Shown here piece by piece: positions 25,052-33,772 of a stretch of 64,000 bases of DNA. This stretch comes from Imperialibacter sp040222385 (GTDB lineage Bacteria; Bacteroidota; Bacteroidia; Cytophagales; Cyclobacteriaceae), in NCBI RefSeq assembly GCF_040222385.1, contig NZ_JAVKDF010000017.1, positions 248,001-312,000 on the forward strand, written 5' to 3'. A program made the translations under genes and the position numbers. The notes under the pieces were generated by a model. The model had not been told where the DNA came from. It did no database searches and worked only from the letters and a program-made list of their open reading frames with translations. Position 1 is the stretch's first letter; every line of letters begins with the position of its first letter.

Positions 25052-28000
25052 TTGTTCCGCTTTGCTGAATGGCATTCTTCTCGTACACCTCCTCCTGCCA
25101 TTGCTTGATTTTGTCTTTGTTGCTCCGGGCACCAATACTGCTGATAACACCACTTAAAAACGCCTTTGACCAATAATTGATAATACTCCTTGATGTATCC
25201 CTTTCGAAGAAAATTCCGCCCTGGCGGGTAGAAAAAAGAGTAGGGTTGTTAGAGGAAACGATAAATGCGTTGGCAAAAAAACTTTCAAAGGCCTTCCCGG
25301 TTCCCTGTTTTTCCTCTTTTCTATTTAGCACGTTTATCTTTAAATCGTTGTAAAGAAAATCCATGTTGCCAACAGCCACAGACGTATCGGCCTCAAAGTT
25401 GAAATAGGCTTCGTTGAGTTTGCCGTCCCTCACCTGAACAAAAGTTATTGGGACAAGAAAAGAGTTTGCTTTTTGAAGATCCGTTGGGCCGACAGTGCCG
25501 GTCACATAATGGGTACCAGCTTTGCTGGTCAAATCAAACACAAAGTCGGCCTTCAGTAGTCCGGCATCCATCATGAGCGCCTGCGCATGTAAATTGGCGT
25601 AAGAGTTACGGGCAATGGCCTCAGGCTTATTGGTGATGTTTGTTCCCCGTGCGCTGAGCTCCGAAATCATCAACTCGCCTGGCTCGGTGCCATCCTCGGC
25701 AAACTCCAGGTAGAGCAAGGCGCTATTTGTGAGCAAAAGCGAGTCGATTTGCAATGGCATTTTCATTTCCAAAAGCTGAAGCTGTGGCAAGCTTCTTACC
25801 TGGTCAGCAGGAAATGGCATGCGTTTGTCCTTAAACATGCGAACATAAAAATTGCTTAATTCGACCTTGCGAGCGACAATTTCGTCACCCTGAAGCAACC
25901 CAAAAAGATTGGGATCATATAATGCTATCTGTCGCCCCTTCGCTTGTACCCAGGGAGTTTGATGCCCTACCACATGGGCATGCTCGTACATACCGTAAAA
26001 CGGCAACACGGTAGGCCCCTCAATCACCACCTGTGGTGCCTGAGAGTTAATAGAAAGTCTGTCAACTTGAACTCTATAGAGGCTGTCGGGCAAGCGAAAA
26101 GCGATATTGTCCAACGACACCTTATAAGCTTCGCTAAACAGCAAACGATCTTCTTTCATCTTCTGATTCTCATTCATCAGGAAACCCCTGAGCTGTATCT
26201 CGAACGAAGGAATCTCCCACGAACGGTTCTTTGCTGCATTCTGATAGCTTAGCTTGTCGCCGTCGATGTTGATATACCTCACTTCCAAATTACCAAGTGC
26301 AGCATTTCCGTTTGCTGGCTTAATCTTGCCGCTTTTTGGGGCTGCATTATTTCTATCATCTATGGCTAAAAAATCTAACCTGGCCTGTATCGAATCTGCG
26401 GAAAAATTGCCGGTAAGCAGCAGTTCCTTTAAATCCAGCCCGGAAATATCGAGCTGCGGAGCAAAAGCCATAGCAATAAACTTGCCTTCCCTGTCAGTAG
26501 CCAGACGAAAGTCCAGTAGAGAAATCTTCCGGTCGGCCGTGCTTAGCAACAATCTGTTCAAGGTAAAAGTATCGAACCCGTCCAGCCAGGAAAAATCCTG
26601 CTGGTTTGTCTCCATAGATATATCCCGGGCAAAGCCTATGGGCGAACTGGCAACGGTAGACTGTTTGTCGAAATAGATGTCGCCCAGGTCAAAGTTGATA
26701 TTGCTAATCCTTTTTGAAATGGTGTCCTGTCGGGTTGTGAGCAAGCGCAGAGGAAAGTGTATCTCATTTCCTTTCACATAGTCATAGCCACCAAGTATCC
26801 GGGTTTTTACTTTATTGATTGCGGCTTCAATTCCTTTTCCCTCAGACGACCCTGCTGCGACCGTCCATTCGATGCTCGCTCCGCCGAAAGTTGCCCGGTT
26901 CCATTTAATATGATCACCCTTTATAACTGCCAGTATATCTATTCCGCTGATGTCAATACCCGGTGTAACAAGCCTGGCAAGCCCCTTTCCTGGTGGCAGT
27001 GTATAGTTAAAATTGAGGGTGGAAAAAGTTGAGTCACTAAGTGACGCTTTAATCTCTTTCACATCCATGTTCACCTTGCCCGGCAAAGCAATTTTGAGTC
27101 CGGCAATACTTGTGCTTGCATCGTTTATATGCCAATTCGTAGTCCGGCCGATTTGGTACCCAACACCGGTCATTTCAATTGAGTAATCGGAAAGTTGCAG
27201 CGAAGAAGTGTCTCTCAGGTTCACAAAAAGATTGCCTCTGTATATGTCCAGTTTCTTTACTTCCACTTTCCCCAGAGAGGCCTTTTTCAGGCCTTTCCGC
27301 CTCTTGTATGAGTTGATCCTGATGTCGGGGTTTATCAACATCACGCTGTCGGCCAGCCATTCACCCTCTATCAAAAATTCTTTCAGGTAAAAACCGGTCA
27401 TTTTCATCTGTCTGATTTTCCCCTCAGCCGACCAGCCTGATGGCGTATAGGGCGTTACCACCACGTTCTCAACGATGTAATTACCCTTGATCGGGTTAAA
27501 ACTGAAATCTCCTATCTCCAGAATATGGGAATCGTCAGGGAAAAGCAGCCGGGATTGCCCCACTTTCACAACTAAATCATCGGCGTGAAAAAATTTTGTT
27601 GAGTCGAGCTGAGTAAGGCTATCGACCCGGAAGGAGCTTGCAAACACCTCGATTTCCGGCGAACTGAACCGCTGTTTTTCTCTATCGTAGAAATACACTT
27701 CACTTTTGTCTACCTGAAGTTTGGCCACCGACAGACTTGAGAAGATATGGCTGATATAGGGGTAAAAGTTAGCTATTTCACGGAAGCCAACTTTCTTCTT
27801 TGGGTCATTGAGCCTTTTTAGAAAAAACTCAGAGCTACTCACCTCCAGCTTCCCGACCACCAGTTCTTTGTTTTCCCAGCCGTTCCAAAGCTCCACCTGA
27901 CTAAGCTCAAAAGAAGGCACATAAAATCGCTTTTGCATATCCGCCTTCTCAGCAAACCACCTCTGACTCAATCCCGGTATTGGTGCAATCACCAGGCTGT

Positions 28001-29324
28001 CGCCACGAATAATGGAATCGAGTGTTGAAAACCGGAATTTCTTAATAAACAACCGGTGAATGCTGTCTGGCAGAAAGTAAGCGTACTCATCAACTGTAAA
28101 ATCAATGTGCTCAAAAATCTTGTTGTCCCGGCTAAAAATAACGGTGCTGGTGTCTATTCTAAACTTTCTGAGCCCCACACTGGCATTTTGAACTGTGAAG
28201 CGATCCTGGTTCTTTCCTCCATAGAACTTAAGATCCAACAGGGCCCTGTCTAGGTCAAAGTTTTGAACTTCAATAACATCGAAAAGAGAGGTGAGAAGCT
28301 CTACAATAGAAGTACTCTCCTGATTTTCTCCCCGCTTTCTGGTGACCCTGGTTACCTCGTTAATATTGATGGCAGGCTGTTCAAAAAATATTTCTCCTAT
28401 TTGAAGGATATTGTCGTTGTAGGCCTGAATAAAGTCGACGTTTGTTAGCCTAAACTTAGGAATGAAAACCTCGTAGCTATTTACGCTGTCGGGCACTGGC
28501 AGCTTTTCCACCCTTGGTTTAAGCTTTAGGTTGGTAAATACAATGTCGGAAGTCTCGGTTGACAGGGAGAGGTCGTCGAACTCTACCACGTGGATGCTGT
28601 CTGCCAACTTCACGCTCTGCTTACTTATTTGCAATAAAAGCTTTTCGGTATTCAAAAACCTGTCTTCCTTCTTCACCGACTGCCCTATCTCGAAGTTATC
28701 AACTGACGCATTGACCGGGCCTACCAGGTAGGTCTGTTGAACATCATTCAGATCTTTGATATAAGTGAAATAGCCTTCAGTGATTTTGAAGTCTGTAATC
28801 TCAAAATGATTAAGGTAATCTGTTATCAGCTGATAAAAATCTCCCGCTTCCAATGACAGCGTGACAGATTTCTCCTCCTTTGGGTTTTTATACCATTTGA
28901 TATCGGGCTGAAGAATATCTATTGCCGTTACCTGAAGATTGCGGTTAAGGTATAGGTTGTACAAACTTTTAATTCGCAACGTGAGAAGCGGTATGTGGGT
29001 GATATACATGTTCTCCCGGCTATCTTCCCCCGAATGGAATCGATTTTGTGAAACCGAGTCTACATTCAGGCGAAAGTTGCTGAAATTGATTTGGCGCCGG
29101 AAAAGATCAATTTCAATTTTATCGAAGCTAACGCCGTAAAAACCATTGCTCTCCTCCTCCACTACCTGCACAATGATGGTTCCGGCAAGCTTAACAGCCA
29201 TCTCCCTGAGGGTGCCAATAGATAAAAAGTACAGAGCCACTGCCGACAATGTGGTAATGACAGTAATCTTCAGCAGATAACTTGAAAGCCGTGTCTGTTT
29301 TCGGGGTGGGCGGGGAAGCTTCAT
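25038..29324 (-). CDS. very large AsmA/TamB-like envelope protein
   Basis: 1428 residues. A single membrane anchor near residues 18-38 (TVITTLSAVALYFLSIG) is followed by a long, strand-rich extramembrane region. Repeated short units of the type (hydrophobic)-x-(D/N)-(I/V/L)-x-(L/V) resemble AsmA-like or TamB/YhdP-like beta-groove proteins. Such proteins are proposed to bridge inner and outer membranes and carry phospholipids. No catalytic motif is seen. The N-terminal part (GVSFDKIEIDLFRRQINFSNFRL) looks like the start of the family's repeat. It heads a minus-strand run with the cyclotransferase and mscS genes. Confidence 0.7.
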   Translation of the reverse strand: MKLPRPPRKQTRLSSYLLKITVITTLSAVALYFLSIGTLREMAVKLAGTIIVQVVEEESNGFYGVSFDKIEIDLFRRQINFSNFRLNVDSVSQNRFHSGEDSRENMYITHIPLLTLRIKSLYNLYLNRNLQVTAIDILQPDIKWYKNPKEEKSVTLSLEAGDFYQLITDYLNHFEITDFKITEGYFTYIKDLNDVQQTYLVGPVNASVDNFEIGQSVKKEDRFLNTEKLLLQISKQSVKLADSIHVVEFDDLSLSTETSDIVFTNLKLKPRVEKLPVPDSVNSYEVFIPKFRLTNVDFIQAYNDNILQIGEIFFEQPAININEVTRVTRKRGENQESTSIVELLTSLFDVIEVQNFDLDRALLDLKFYGGKNQDRFTVQNASVGLRKFRIDTSTVIFSRDNKIFEHIDFTVDEYAYFLPDSIHRLFIKKFRFSTLDSIIRGDSLVIAPIPGLSQRWFAEKADMQKRFYVPSFELSQVELWNGWENKELVVGKLEVSSSEFFLKRLNDPKKKVGFREIANFYPYISHIFSSLSVAKLQVDKSEVYFYDREKQRFSSPEIEVFASSFRVDSLTQLDSTKFFHADDLVVKVGQSRLLFPDDSHILEIGDFSFNPIKGNYIVENVVVTPYTPSGWSAEGKIRQMKMTGFYLKEFLIEGEWLADSVMLINPDIRINSYKRRKGLKKASLGKVEVKKLDIYRGNLFVNLRDTSSLQLSDYSIEMTGVGYQIGRTTNWHINDASTSIAGLKIALPGKVNMDVKEIKASLSDSTFSTLNFNYTLPPGKGLARLVTPGIDISGIDILAVIKGDHIKWNRATFGGASIEWTVAAGSSEGKGIEAAINKVKTRILGGYDYVKGNEIHFPLRLLTTRQDTISKRISNINFDLGDIYFDKQSTVASSPIGFARDISMETNQQDFSWLDGFDTFTLNRLLLSTADRKISLLDFRLATDREGKFIAMAFAPQLDISGLDLKELLLTGNFSADSIQARLDFLAIDDRNNAAPKSGKIKPANGNAALGNLEVRYINIDGDKLSYQNAAKNRSWEIPSFEIQLRGFLMNENQKMKEDRLLFSEAYKVSLDNIAFRLPDSLYRVQVDRLSINSQAPQVVIEGPTVLPFYGMYEHAHVVGHQTPWVQAKGRQIALYDPNLFGLLQGDEIVARKVELSNFYVRMFKDKRMPFPADQVRSLPQLQLLEMKMPLQIDSLLLTNSALLYLEFAEDGTEPGELMISELSARGTNITNKPEAIARNSYANLHAQALMMDAGLLKADFVFDLTSKAGTHYVTGTVGPTDLQKANSFLVPITFVQVRDGKLNEAYFNFEADTSVAVGNMDFLYNDLKINVLNRKEEKQGTGKAFESFFANAFIVSSNNPTLFSTRQGGIFFERDTSRSIINYWSKAFLSGVISSIGARSNKDKIKQWQEEVYEKNAIQQSGTNEEK

Positions 29325-29492
29325 AAATTACACCATAGCCATCAGGTTTTTTGTAAATACTTACTAATACTGAAATTTGCTAATCATTCAGTACAAAGAG
29401 AAGTGGTGTTGTCTGCTTAGCCACAATAAAATTAGTAATTTCGCAGTCTATAGTAATTGAGATCAGCTAAAATATATCGGTATCGACTATTT

Positions 29493-32120
29493 ATGAAAAT
29501 GCACAAACCCTTCTTGCTGGTACTGACAGTGCTGATAAGTTTTTCGTTGCATGCCGATAAAAACAAAAAAGCTGCCAAGGCACTAGCCAAGGGCGATGTA
29601 GACAAAGCCAGGGAAATAGTGATTGAATCGCTACAGGACGACATCGTTAATCCAGGGGGCAATTATCTCTACTCACTTATCTACACGATTGACTCACTTC
29701 CTGATTACAGTATTGACAGCGCCCAAAAATATATACTTGCAGCAAGAGTCGACTGGCCATTGCTTACTGAAAAAGAGCAGGGAAAAAGTATCAAGAATGG
29801 GTTTTACCCGTCTCTTTTTGAAGTACAAAAGGAGCGAATAGACAGCCTGGCGTTTCTAAGAGCTGTCGAACAGGGCGATGTTGCGGCCTACGAAGACTTC
29901 ATGGCGCAATTTGCTGATGCCGACAAGGTGCCCCTTGCCAGAACAAAAAGAGATAGTGTCGCTTTTAGCAATGCCTCCGAAGTCAACACATGGCAGGCCT
30001 ACCAGCGGTTTTACGAAACCTACCCCGAGGCTGAGCAGGTGACTGAAGCCCAGGAACGGTATAAAGTGCTTATTTTCAACGACCTTACGAAAGATAGAAA
30101 GCTTAGCAGCTTCAAAGATTTTCTCAGAAATTTTCCCGCTACCCCTTTTAGAAAGGAGGCCGAAGAGCAAATATTCGAAATCATGACTGCGGCCAATGAG
30201 CCCGAGTCGTACCTTAGGTTCATGGCAGAGTACCCCAACTCGCACATGAAAAAACGGGCTTTCGATTTCCTTTTTACCATTGACCAGGCAGCCTATAACT
30301 TTCAATACTACTCACGTTATACCCCCACCAGAGCCATTCAGGATTCGCTTGACAACCTGAGAAAGCTTGAAAACATGTATCTGGTGCCATTTTACGAAAA
30401 TGAGAAATATGGTTTTTTGAAGCCAAACGGTGCCGTGCTGTTTGAGCCTACCTTTTCATCGATAAGTAGCGGTTACCTATGCGGCGACATTGTAAGTGAG
30501 TTTTTGATGGTGGATGGTAAGATTATTAACCGTCAGGGAGCTGTAATTACGGAGGGGGAGTTTGATGTTGTTGAGAGTATCGGCGGTGGGTTGATCAAGG
30601 CGGGATCGGAAGGGAAGATGGGAGTCTGGCACAAATCCGGCTACCAGATTCTTGCCCGGCAATATGACGACATTGCGCTGCTCGACAACAGGTTGCTGCT
30701 CATCACAAAAGGAGAAAAAGCTGGCCTGGCTACCTACAATGGCCGGATTCTTGTCAGTCCGCAGTATGATGACATTACTGTGGAAGGCCAATTCTGGATT
30801 TTTATAAAAGATGACCTGTTGGCCTTCACCAACATTAAAAAAATTGCTGCCGTTGCCAATCAGGAAGAGCTAAAGCTTTCTTTCGTCTACGAGGAATTGG
30901 AAAAGTTGCCAAACGGAGACATGATTGGCTACAATGGTGATTCAGAATGCATCATTGACAAAAACCAGGAAGTTGTTATTCCGATGGGTGTTCAAAATAT
31001 CTATCCCATGGGAGACAACTGGCTCGTGAAGCAGCCTTTTGGCTACCGTATTTTCTATGCTGACACTCGAAAATACTCTGACAATCTTTTTCCGGAAGTT
31101 GAATTCAATTCCCAGTGGCTGGCATGGAAAAGCGACACAGCATGGGCACTTGTTAATAAGCAGAGCGCCCGGGGGATCATTTTCCGACTCGACTCTGCAA
31201 AACTTATCAATGAAGACGTTGCTCTTACCTTTAAAGACCTGAAAGGCACTGCACACTTTAATAACGGTGGCAGGGTCGATTTCATCAAAGGTGATAAGGT
31301 GTACGTGCTTGGTGATCCCTACCGGCAAGACAGCTATGACAGCAAAAGTCAGTTTTTAGTTATCGAAAATAGTAAGCTAAAAAAGGTTTACAATATGCAG
31401 GGAAGGCTTCTATTTGACTTGAAACAAGGCTCGCTTCGTTACCTTTCTCCAAATTATCTGGTTGTTGAAAACAGAGGGAAGCAAGGCATTGTGGACACCA
31501 CGGGCAGGCAAACCCTGGCCATCAAATACGACGGAATTGGGCAAGCTGATGCAGAAGGGCTGGTGACCGTGCTGCTCGATGGCAAATTTGGCAGCTATCA
31601 CCTGGCCACCGGTGCGCTGGCAGCCCCTAAATACGAAACACGGGCAAGGTATTTTAATGACCAATTGCTCACTACCACCTTCAAGGGTGCAACAGGCCTA
31701 ACCAACTTTGAGGGAAAAACCGTGCTCCCCTTTGAGTATGAGAAGGTGCAGGTTTGGAACGACACACTGGTGATGGCTCAGAAAGAGGGCTTATGGAGCA
31801 TCACTTCCCTGGATGGAAAAAAAACGTACTATATGCCTTTCATCAACTTTCAGGTGGTGAGAGATGACAAGGAAGAAAGAATCCTAAAGATATATACTAA
31901 CGATGGATATGGGGTTTTGAGCAGCAAAAATGGCGTTGTACTCGCCCCTACTTACAACGACCTTGTTAACCTTGGAAGCGACACCCTCCCGCTTTATTTC
32001 GCCGAAAAGCATGTGCGGGAAGCCGAATTTTATGTGGTAGTATACGCCGATGCCAAAGGCAATCCCATCAAATCGCAAGCCTTTCGGGGTGAGGAGTATG
32101 ACAAAATCTTCTGCCAGTAA
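29493..32120 (+). CDS. secreted WG-repeat protein
   Basis: 875 residues from the ATG at 29493. This start gives a signal peptide immediately (MKMHKPFLLVLTVLISFSLHA); an ATG 36 bp upstream is less likely. The N-terminal third is helical and TPR-like (KALAKGDVDKAREIVIES). The C-terminal two thirds carry about ten WG-type repeats, for example ARQYDDIALLDNRLLLITKG and VSPQYDDITVEGQFWIF. WG-repeat proteins are exported in Bacteroidota but their role is unknown, possibly protein or ligand binding. The gene is divergent from the AsmA-like gene and convergent with the GH32 gene. Confidence 0.82.
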   Translation: MKMHKPFLLVLTVLISFSLHADKNKKAAKALAKGDVDKAREIVIESLQDDIVNPGGNYLYSLIYTIDSLPDYSIDSAQKYILAARVDWPLLTEKEQGKSIKNGFYPSLFEVQKERIDSLAFLRAVEQGDVAAYEDFMAQFADADKVPLARTKRDSVAFSNASEVNTWQAYQRFYETYPEAEQVTEAQERYKVLIFNDLTKDRKLSSFKDFLRNFPATPFRKEAEEQIFEIMTAANEPESYLRFMAEYPNSHMKKRAFDFLFTIDQAAYNFQYYSRYTPTRAIQDSLDNLRKLENMYLVPFYENEKYGFLKPNGAVLFEPTFSSISSGYLCGDIVSEFLMVDGKIINRQGAVITEGEFDVVESIGGGLIKAGSEGKMGVWHKSGYQILARQYDDIALLDNRLLLITKGEKAGLATYNGRILVSPQYDDITVEGQFWIFIKDDLLAFTNIKKIAAVANQEELKLSFVYEELEKLPNGDMIGYNGDSECIIDKNQEVVIPMGVQNIYPMGDNWLVKQPFGYRIFYADTRKYSDNLFPEVEFNSQWLAWKSDTAWALVNKQSARGIIFRLDSAKLINEDVALTFKDLKGTAHFNNGGRVDFIKGDKVYVLGDPYRQDSYDSKSQFLVIENSKLKKVYNMQGRLLFDLKQGSLRYLSPNYLVVENRGKQGIVDTTGRQTLAIKYDGIGQADAEGLVTVLLDGKFGSYHLATGALAAPKYETRARYFNDQLLTTTFKGATGLTNFEGKTVLPFEYEKVQVWNDTLVMAQKEGLWSITSLDGKKTYYMPFINFQVVRDDKEERILKIYTNDGYGVLSSKNGVVLAPTYNDLVNLGSDTLPLYFAEKHVREAEFYVVVYADAKGNPIKSQAFRGEEYDKIFCQ

Positions 32121-32155
32121 TCGCTCATGCTAACAAAGCAAGCGAAAAATGGTTG

Positions 32156-33697
32156 CTACCAAATAGCTTCTACTTTGCTGAGGGTTACATTTTTCACTAC
32201 TGCACCTTCCTGCCAGCCCACCGTAAGCTTATCGTAAGGTTGTGTTGGAAAAACCAGCTCGGTCAGTACCAGCTCACCTTCATTGATAAAAACCTCCAGG
32301 GATGCAGTGTCGACAAATATCCGAATAGAGGCTGGGCGTGTGCCATTAGGGAGCTTTCCGCTATGACTGGCAGCAAAGCCCTTCTCAAAACCTACCAGGC
32401 CAGATTTTGACCTGTCGATTGAAACCACTGAGTCTGAAAAATCAATCAACACAACTTCATCAGTACCATTGCCCAGGCTGATTGAAAGACCATCGAAGCT
32501 GGCGCCGTCCAACACCATGTCAATCGCCACAAGAGCATCAGTAAGCTCGATTATCTGACCATTTTCTGGTTGGAAAGATTCCCCACTGCCAACAATGTTC
32601 CCAACCTCCGCTACAGGGAAGTTGGTCAACACAAGCTCGCTCCCGACCTGCTTTAGCTTAAGTTCCCTTGGCAAAGTCATAGCACTTCTCCAGGCTTCGG
32701 TGGGCACCACTTGTGCATATTGCCAGTTGCTCATCCAGCCGAGGAAAAGTCTTCTGCCATCTTCTGCAGGCACATCCGACCAGGTGACCCCGGCGTAGTT
32801 GTCGGTGCCCTGATCTACCCACCTCGTGGTAGGTATTTCTTCATCGGGTACAAACTGCTTGCCATCAAAACTTCCCACGAAATATTGTGTAGCCGACCCA
32901 CCATTAGGCCCGCCGGGATTGATGCTCACCAGCAACACCCATTTTTCTTCATCGCTATCCTCGACCTTCAGTTGAAAAAGATCGGGGCACTCCCAAACAC
33001 CGCCGTGAGCTCCTAATTCTTTGCCGAAGTCACTTTCGAAAGCCCAGCTCTTCAAGTCAGGCGAGCTGTAAAAGCTAATGTGGTCGGCAACAGCCAGCGT
33101 CATGATCCATTTCCCGGCGGCAGCATTCCAGCTGACCTTGGGGTCACGGAAGTCACGAATTCCCTGATTGGGAAGCACAGGGTTTCCCTGATACTTAGTC
33201 CAGTTGCGACCCTTGTCAAGGCTGAAGGCTATTCCCTGGTATTGAAAATCATCTTTTCCGGCCTTTTCCATTGCTGCGTCGTGATAGGTAAAAATGGCCA
33301 CCATGGCGGGGTTGTCTTCAGTGCCAAAGCCAGATGTGTTGTTCCAATCAACCACTGCACTGCCCGAAAAGATATAGCCGAGGCTGTCAGGATAAAGGGC
33401 AATAGGTAAGTGTTCCCACTTCACCATGTCAGAACTCACGGCATGCCCCCAGTGCATAGGCCCCCAAACGGTGCTGTCGGGGTAATACTGGTAAAACAAA
33501 TGATATTCACCTTCATAATATACCATCCCGTTGGGGTCGTTCATCCAGTGGGCTTCAGGAGAGAAGTGGAACTGAGGACGGAATTTCTCCTGATAGAGTT
33601 TTGCCTGGGGTTCTTTCATTGGCTTACTTTGACACGCTAGCAGGTATAGGAACAAGCATAACAGGGAGGTTGTTTGAATGGCTTTCATAAGTGCCAA
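32156..33697 (-). CDS. glycoside hydrolase family 32 lipoprotein (levanase/fructan beta-fructosidase)
   Basis: 513 residues. The lipoprotein signal ends at LLAC (Cys at about 22). The five-bladed propeller carries the GH32 nucleophile motif WMNDPNG (Asp54), RDFRDPK (transition-state stabiliser) and WECPD (acid/base Glu). The C-terminal beta-sandwich begins near residue 370. These enzymes release fructose from levan, inulin or sucrose. The lipid anchor suggests a cell-surface or periplasmic position. No SusC/SusD pair, fructokinase or regulator is adjacent, so it is not in a standard fructan utilisation locus. The first ATG is used; Met4 is an alternative. Confidence 0.94.
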   Translation of the reverse strand: MALMKAIQTTSLLCLFLYLLACQSKPMKEPQAKLYQEKFRPQFHFSPEAHWMNDPNGMVYYEGEYHLFYQYYPDSTVWGPMHWGHAVSSDMVKWEHLPIALYPDSLGYIFSGSAVVDWNNTSGFGTEDNPAMVAIFTYHDAAMEKAGKDDFQYQGIAFSLDKGRNWTKYQGNPVLPNQGIRDFRDPKVSWNAAAGKWIMTLAVADHISFYSSPDLKSWAFESDFGKELGAHGGVWECPDLFQLKVEDSDEEKWVLLVSINPGGPNGGSATQYFVGSFDGKQFVPDEEIPTTRWVDQGTDNYAGVTWSDVPAEDGRRLFLGWMSNWQYAQVVPTEAWRSAMTLPRELKLKQVGSELVLTNFPVAEVGNIVGSGESFQPENGQIIELTDALVAIDMVLDGASFDGLSISLGNGTDEVVLIDFSDSVVSIDRSKSGLVGFEKGFAASHSGKLPNGTRPASIRIFVDTASLEVFINEGELVLTELVFPTQPYDKLTVGWQEGAVVKNVTLSKVEAIW

Positions 33698-33772
33698 TAT
33701 CTGGTTTTACCCGAAGATATCGAAACAAGTAGCCACTTTCATGAAAATTTCTAATTGCTGCTAAGCTGGCGC

